Below are positions 59,005 to 64,000 of a DNA stretch of 64,000 bases, piece after piece. Location of the stretch: the NCBI GenBank assembly GCA_037974665.1, contig CM075783.1, positions 16,896,762 to 16,960,761 of the forward strand, read 5' to 3'. A program made the position numbers and the translations under genes. The stretch is from Ehretia macrophylla (taxonomy: Eukaryota > Streptophyta > Magnoliopsida > Boraginales > Ehretiaceae). A model generated the notes under the pieces. That model did no database searches, was not told the DNA's origin, and saw only the letters and a list, made by a program, of their open reading frames with translations. How positions within the stretch are numbered: position 1 is the first letter of the stretch; each line of letters starts with the position of its first letter.

Positions 59005-61487
59005 TGTGACACCCGAGAATTTCACCATAAATTTATTTATAACCGTTGCATACCTATGTGTGCATTTTCACGTGCATCATCTTTCTTGCTTAATTATTTT
59101 TATTAGGGGTTACTATTCATAATATTTTTGACTGTTTCAAAAGTTTGATATTAAATTTTTCCTAGGTCACCTGACATTTAAAAGGAATCAAGAAATTTTC
59201 ATTTTGAACTTTCGAGCTTAGGAGTGTGCGTTTGGAAAATGTTTTCCGTGATAATTGAATAATGTTACGTAAGAATAGTACTAGTTGCAACTAAAAAAAT
59301 AATTGAAATTGCATTTTGGCCTAGTTTGACTAAGTTTTTAATGGAATTTGACCTCATTTAATAACACATACACATACATAAAACAAGCTTAACATCACAT
59401 AACATTTTAGTCATCAAAAACAAAACAAAAAATGACCTCCAAGTCCCTCCATTTGGCCGACCAGCTATAGGAGAGAAAAGATGAGATTTTGCTTCAACAT
59501 CCTTGCATTTTGAGCTCTTAGATTGATCTTGGGAGGGTTTTGAGCAACATAGAGACTTCAACAAGCTTCTTCATCTTCAAAATTGTGAGGGAGTCTCATT
59601 TTATTGAGTTTAAAGTTTATGTGCATATGTTTAATTTTCTTGATTTGTCAATTATAGCTATATATCTTGTTATGAATGCCTCCTATGAGTTATTTAAAGT
59701 CTCTATAGCTAACTTTTGAGGTTTGATAACATAGTTAATGGTTGAATGTTGAATTTGATCAAAGAGATGATGAATAGTGCTTAGAACTAGGGTTTTGAGA
59801 AAAATTGCAAATTGGCTTGAATTGATGCCTCAATTAGGTGCTCTAGACCTTAGGGAAGATAGTTGAAAAGCCACGTTAGGTTGAAACACTCGAATTTGAA
59901 TTTAATTGCATAATAAGCTTACTTTAAAAAGGGGGTTTTATACGTTAAGCAATCCAGGAAAATTTGGGCATCGATTTGGGTATCCTTGAGCTAAGGAAGC
60001 ACCTTTGGTACTTTCGTTTCGCGAAATTGGGGTTCGGTTAGTATGGCTATAGTTCAAACCCGTTCGGGGCCTTCCCGAACTTTTGCTTCAAAAATGAGTT
60101 TTAGTGACTTTAAAGGGTACCTTTGAGCTTAATTAGGAATATAGAAAGACTAGGGTATGATTGGGAATCTCGAACCATGCTTAGGAGAAATAAAGCTCGG
60201 TTAAAGAAAGGGGAAAAGTAGTTTTTAGCCTTTTTAGTTGCAATTGGAACTTGTTGTGTGTTAGTAATGCCTTGCATTGAATATTTAGGATGTATTTAAG
60301 TTATTTGAGTAGATTATTGGAAGAAATTATGTTGATTGCTTCTTTTGGCATCTATTAGTTAATATCGTGCTTTTATGAACTTTTATCGTGCATATATGTG
60401 TGAGGGCGGCCTACTTTGTCGTCCCTCTTACGTGTTATGTGATATATTGATTGTTTGTGGCTTGTTTTGGGTTGCACAACCTATATCGGACATGGTAGCG
60501 TCGAGAAACACGGGCGGCATCGGGCTTGCCGTGCTCCCTCGACTACCATGGTGCTTATTCCCTTCTCGCTGAGGCATACTCCACTACCCCAGAGGCGTGG
60601 TTCACCTGCTGGGCATGGACCTACCTCGGGAGAAAGGGTCGTAGGATCGGGATACATCCGGAGTATCCCAATTGTTGGTGTTTGGGGTTTGCTGGCATGT
60701 TCGTGATGCTCGTGGTTCGTGGCTCGTGAATGAAGACTTGGAAGTGGAACCGTATCCTTTTTAAAGTGATTAATTGCTTGGCTTATTGTCTTGTTGGTTT
60801 ATGTGGATTATATATGTTTTCTTGTGTTCGCATATCATATTGCACGTTGGCATGTTGCATCACCTCCCTCGCTGGGCAACATTGTTGCTCATTCCTCATT
60901 TAATATGTTTCAGGTGAAGTTGAGGTGAATCCTCAGCTGATAGAAGGAGAGGAAGTTCACGTAGATCAGAATCCGTGACTTTGTGTGCTGAGGTGGATTT
61001 TATGTGCTTCTTGCGTGGAGTTCTTGTTAATATTGTATTTTGAGACCATGGGGTCTTGTGTATATGTCTAGTAGCTGTGGACTAGAATGTTAAAGAAAGT
61101 TGTTGGATTGTAATAATGAATTCTAGACTTTAATTTCTCTTGCATGCTTGGAGTGTTTGTTGATCTTCATATGGAACTTAGAATTTTATTGTATTTAACT
61201 ACTTATGGCTAAACCAACTATCTCGCATGCTTGTGTGCTTAAGTAGAATGTTGTTGCTCCAAGGCTCGGATGGCCTTGTGATTGTGTTTTAGCTTTGGAG
61301 ACATTAGTAGATAAGTTGTTGTTATAGTTCAAAAGTCTTGAGTGGCTATTTGCAGGTAACAGTTTTGTCCTATAAACAGGGGAGACTCCGTCCGTTTTCC
61401 CCTAAATTTCGTGCCCGGGGTTTGGATTTGGGTGAGAATAGCATGATAAATAGGAGTCCCGGTCTCGTGAGGGATCGGGGCGTTACA
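59005..61487 (+). repeat. X 3' LTR
   Basis: 2483 bp, same length as the 5' LTR. Confidence 0.95.
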
Positions 61488-62567
61488 GCTTCTATTCTTA
61501 ACATTCATATTTGCTTCTTATAGCAATGTCGCTTATTGGAGTTAAGGTTTGAGACTTCTATATTTCATTTTATATCTCCTGCCATTAGTTTCAATATTTC
61601 ATTTCATTCTATTACTATTTATTTGGAAGTAATTTCACCTTTGGTATACCATTTTATTTATTCGATTTAACTTGCTTGATGTACTCCCTACCTAAGTACA
61701 TCATTGTCATTCTTGTTGATCATTGTTAATCCTATTGTTTCATTATTAAATCCTGAGCCATTACTTTGCTTGTAATTGCTCATTTAATATACTCAGCATT
61801 GTCCTTTCTTATTTATACTTCTTTGGTTATTGCGTGCTGAGATACTCCTTATCTTGACACTCATGTTTTCTATTGAATTAATCATCTCTTATCTCTTAAT
61901 TTCATTTCACCTTCAGTACAACTTACTTGTTGGTCCCTTGAACAATCATCAAGAATTGAAATGTTTACTTGTTCAAGAATGTTTGTTCAACATACTCAGC
62001 ACTGTTTTGACTCGTCATCATCCTTTGTTCGTACTTATTTAACTGATAGGTGCTGAGACATTTCTTATCTTAGTTATCATGCTTCCTTATTAAACTATTA
62101 ACCTTTTGATTCACTAACTTGTTTGACCTCTTGATCACTTGATTGTTGGCTCGAATATGATTTTTCATATTCGTATTTCCTTGTAAATTTCATAAGAGCC
62201 ATATTCTGACCAATGTCACTTTTGAGATATTTCCTTGATCAGTAATCATTCATGTTATCGTGATTGAGTTATTAAACCATCGGGGTGTTCATACAGCTCT
62301 TTTGTGGAGTAGGGGATGATTGATAATTAGTGGTGTCATGCTAAGACTTTGGAGTTACGATTTCTTTCATATGAATTGAAGATTGTCTTGGAATTATGAT
62401 CATCAACTTGCAGTCAACAAAGTTAGTTCTTTTGAGGTCTTTGGTTAGGTGTCATCCTAAGAGATAAATAAGAACTAAGAGAAGTATTGTTAAGTGTGAT
62501 GATTGAGGATTTAATTGACTGTCAGTTCGAGAATTGCGCGGACGCAATTGTTTTAAGGGGGGAAGAA

Positions 62568-64000
62568 TGTGAAACCCCACTTTTCTTCATTATCTCGTTT
62601 TACGTGTTATACCTCGTTTTGCGTGCATATGACCTGTTTATGTGCTATAGGTCCTAGAATGTTATAATTTTGATGTCAATACTCCTAATACGTGCTAAAT
62701 GTTCATTCATGAAATTTTCATAAAAAACGGGATCAAAAATTTTATCATCGTCTTTTAGTGAATAGTGTTTTGGACGCACGTCCGCTAAAATTTTGAAATT
62801 GGTCTTTTTAACTCTTCTAGACCTAGTCCATAGACTTTAATAGACCTGTGATTGATAAAAATAGATTTCAAATCGGCTTAGGAATTTATTAGGGTTTTTA
62901 CACAACTTTTTGCGAAAAACCGAGTTTTAAGCCGACTCGGGTGGAATTCTTTGAATGTAAAACTTCTTGTCACCTAAAAATAATCCACTTGAGATATCTT
63001 AGGAGTTGCATTTTTATTTTGAGCCTTGGTGAGCAATAAAATGAGTTTAAAGTCAATAAAACACAAAAATTAATTAGTTTTTATAACTTAAACTATTTTA
63101 TATATTAACTATTTATGCTCACACTAGTTACACACACTCATATAACACAAAAACACATCCAATTTCACACACAAGGCCGAGAGAAAGAGGAGGAGAAAAA
63201 GAAAGAGAATTTCAAGCTTTTTCAATCAAATTTTCAAAGAAAAACTTGGTTTTTGTCCGTAAAACTTCGCACCGACTTGGATTCCTCTTGTTGGGCACGC
63301 ACTTCACGCATCCGTAGGCTTTTATCGCATCAAAGGTGAGAGAAAAATTCTAGATCTCAAAATGCCATTTTTGTCTTTTTGCGTATAAATGAAGATTGAA
63401 CCGTTAGAATTGAAATCTGATGTTAGATTATTGTTCCTTGCATGCTAGGGATCGTTTAATGGTAATACTACGAATTTCTGTCGGATATAGCATAATTTTT
63501 ATTTTCCGGATATTTAATTTAGATTAAATTGTTCAAAGTTGATTTAATTGAGTTGCGTTGCTCGAAATCGATTGCCGTCAATTTCTAAATACTTGATAAT
63601 TACGTGTTAGCGCTGTTGTAATGCCGAATTTTCGATTACATTGCTCGTGGGAAAGTCCAAAAAATCCAGACAAGACATCCTAGGGTTTTAGGGTTATCGG
63701 GCATGATTTGGAGGTGTTATGATGGATTTCCGTGAGGGCTAATGTAGTAGGTTGAATGGGTGAGTGATAGAAACTGATTTGGCAATGTTTGGGTTAGTAG
63801 AATGTAAGTTATGAATTTTTGAAGTTTAGGTTGTCATTCTTTATTTTCTTGAACGATGCCTTTAGATGATTGGGTGGTGTTTGAATGTTGAATGGTGAGT
63901 TGTTGATGAGTAATTTAGGGTTTAATTGTATATATAATGCATGTCTGGTTAGATGGCCTACTTTGTCATCTAACTAAGTTATTGTTGTTTAAATGTTAAT
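62568..64000 (+). repeat. Z2 3' LTR (partial, continues past window)
   Basis: First 1433 bp, colinear with 51854 onward; stem-loop at 63948-63974 near the window end. Confidence 0.95.

Larger units (their letters stand above)
55933..61487 (+). mobile_element. X: non-autonomous LTR retrotransposon with very short interior, nested in Z2
   Basis: 5555 bp: two LTRs of 2483 bp each (55933-58415 and 59005-61487) around only 589 bp. Target duplication GCTTC on both sides. Primer site TGGTATCAGAGC (58420-58431) and purine tract AAGGAGGGGAGGG (58992-59004) are present, so reverse transcription in trans is plausible. No protein domain. LTRs differ at about 21 sites by eye (0.9%), roughly 0.3-0.6 million years. 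Structurally whole and younger than Z2 around it. Confidence 0.92.
54238..62567 (+). other. Z2 internal region, split by X, no protein genes recognised
   Basis: 54340-54840 is a degenerate run of TTATGTGA/YAATGTG motifs next to the primer site. Further parts (54900-55932, 61493-62567) are AT-rich and match the Z1 interior in reverse complement. Target duplication of X: GCTTC at 55928-55932 and 61488-61492. Confidence 0.85.
47010..64000 (-). mobile_element. Copia D: Ty1/copia element in DC1 copy E, interrupted by Z2 and running off the window
   Basis: Minus-strand copia element. The 3' LTR is 47010-47347; the G-rich purine tract GTGAGTGGGAGA (minus strand) abuts it. Polyprotein order on the minus strand is gag knuckle (51853-51770), protease, integrase, RT, RNase H (48564). 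Z2 sits in gag at 51854, so the gag start and 5' LTR lie beyond the right edge. The left boundary is where DC1 similarity ends; the candidate target duplication TGCAC (47005-47009) cannot be checked. The coding region is relatively well kept but has several breaks. Confidence 0.85.
51854..64000 (+). mobile_element. Z2: non-autonomous large LTR retrotransposon, 3' end beyond window
   Basis: Plus-strand relative of Z1 inserted in Copia D. The 5' LTR is 51854-54237 (2384 bp), the 3' LTR starts at 62568. The interior is 54238-55932 plus 61493-62567, about 2.77 kb once X and its duplication are set aside, colinear with the Z1 interior. Primer site TGGTATCAGAGC at 54244-54255; purine tract AAGGGGGGAAGAA before 62568. 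No protein domains. Left target sequence ATGTT (51849-51853) cannot be paired in the window. Over 1.43 kb the LTRs differ at about 25 sites by eye (1.7%), older than X inside it. Confidence 0.9.

Overview
The window is a slice of a flowering-plant nuclear genome. It is AT-rich, has almost no intact genes, and is packed with plant-type LINE, Ty1/copia, Ty3/gypsy-like, CACTA, MITE and SINE sequence around fragments of a DC1 (C1-like, Cys/His-rich) gene, a family expanded in plants. A truncated SINE tail resembles the Solanaceae TS/SolS type, so a eudicot, perhaps a nightshade relative, is my inference only. No rRNA, tRNA or CRISPR was found.

Layout. 1-3944: minus-strand L1-type LINE running off the left edge. 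3962-4507: separate 5'-truncated LINE tail with a 17-bp target duplication. 5667-7120: possible hAT remnant split by a 1254-bp CACTA element (5714-6967). 7780-8484: DC1 gene copy A, with an internal stop. 8524-9063: copia LTR/primer-site remnant with a 230-bp tandem duplication. 9245-14600: plus-strand gypsy RT scrap split by Copia C (9271-14060). 14600-17486: decayed intergenic DNA. 17487-21003: three further copies of the DC1 5' flank (B, C, D). 21004-33950: old solo LTR X' holding solo LTR Y (21219-23729), the young element Z1 (24995-32764) and a TRIM-like solo LTR (33126-33333). 33956-35030: duplicated DC1 flank. 35031-47009: DC1 copy E, split by Copia A (35065-46825), itself split by Copia B (40326-46697). 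47010 to the right edge: Copia D on the minus strand, carrying Z2 (51854 to beyond the edge), which carries X (55933-61487).

The insertions form a readable nest: DC1-E <- Copia A <- Copia B; DC1-E <- Copia D <- Z2 <- X; DC1-D flank <- X' <- Y, Z1 and TRIM. Short target-site duplications support every insertion whose two ends lie in the window. Divergence between paired LTRs (by eye about 0.4% for Z1, 0.9% for X, 1.7% for Z2, about a tenth for the copia elements) agrees with the nesting order where it can be tested.

The most interesting material is the X and Z families: long LTRs (about 2.4-2.5 kb), a tRNA-Met primer site and a purine tract, but no recognisable protein genes (LARD-like, presumably mobilised in trans). 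Their LTRs are otherwise very different, yet all share an 11-base motif GCCTACTTTGT held in the loop of a stem whose two arms differ between families but stay complementary. That is a covariation signature of a conserved RNA or DNA structure.
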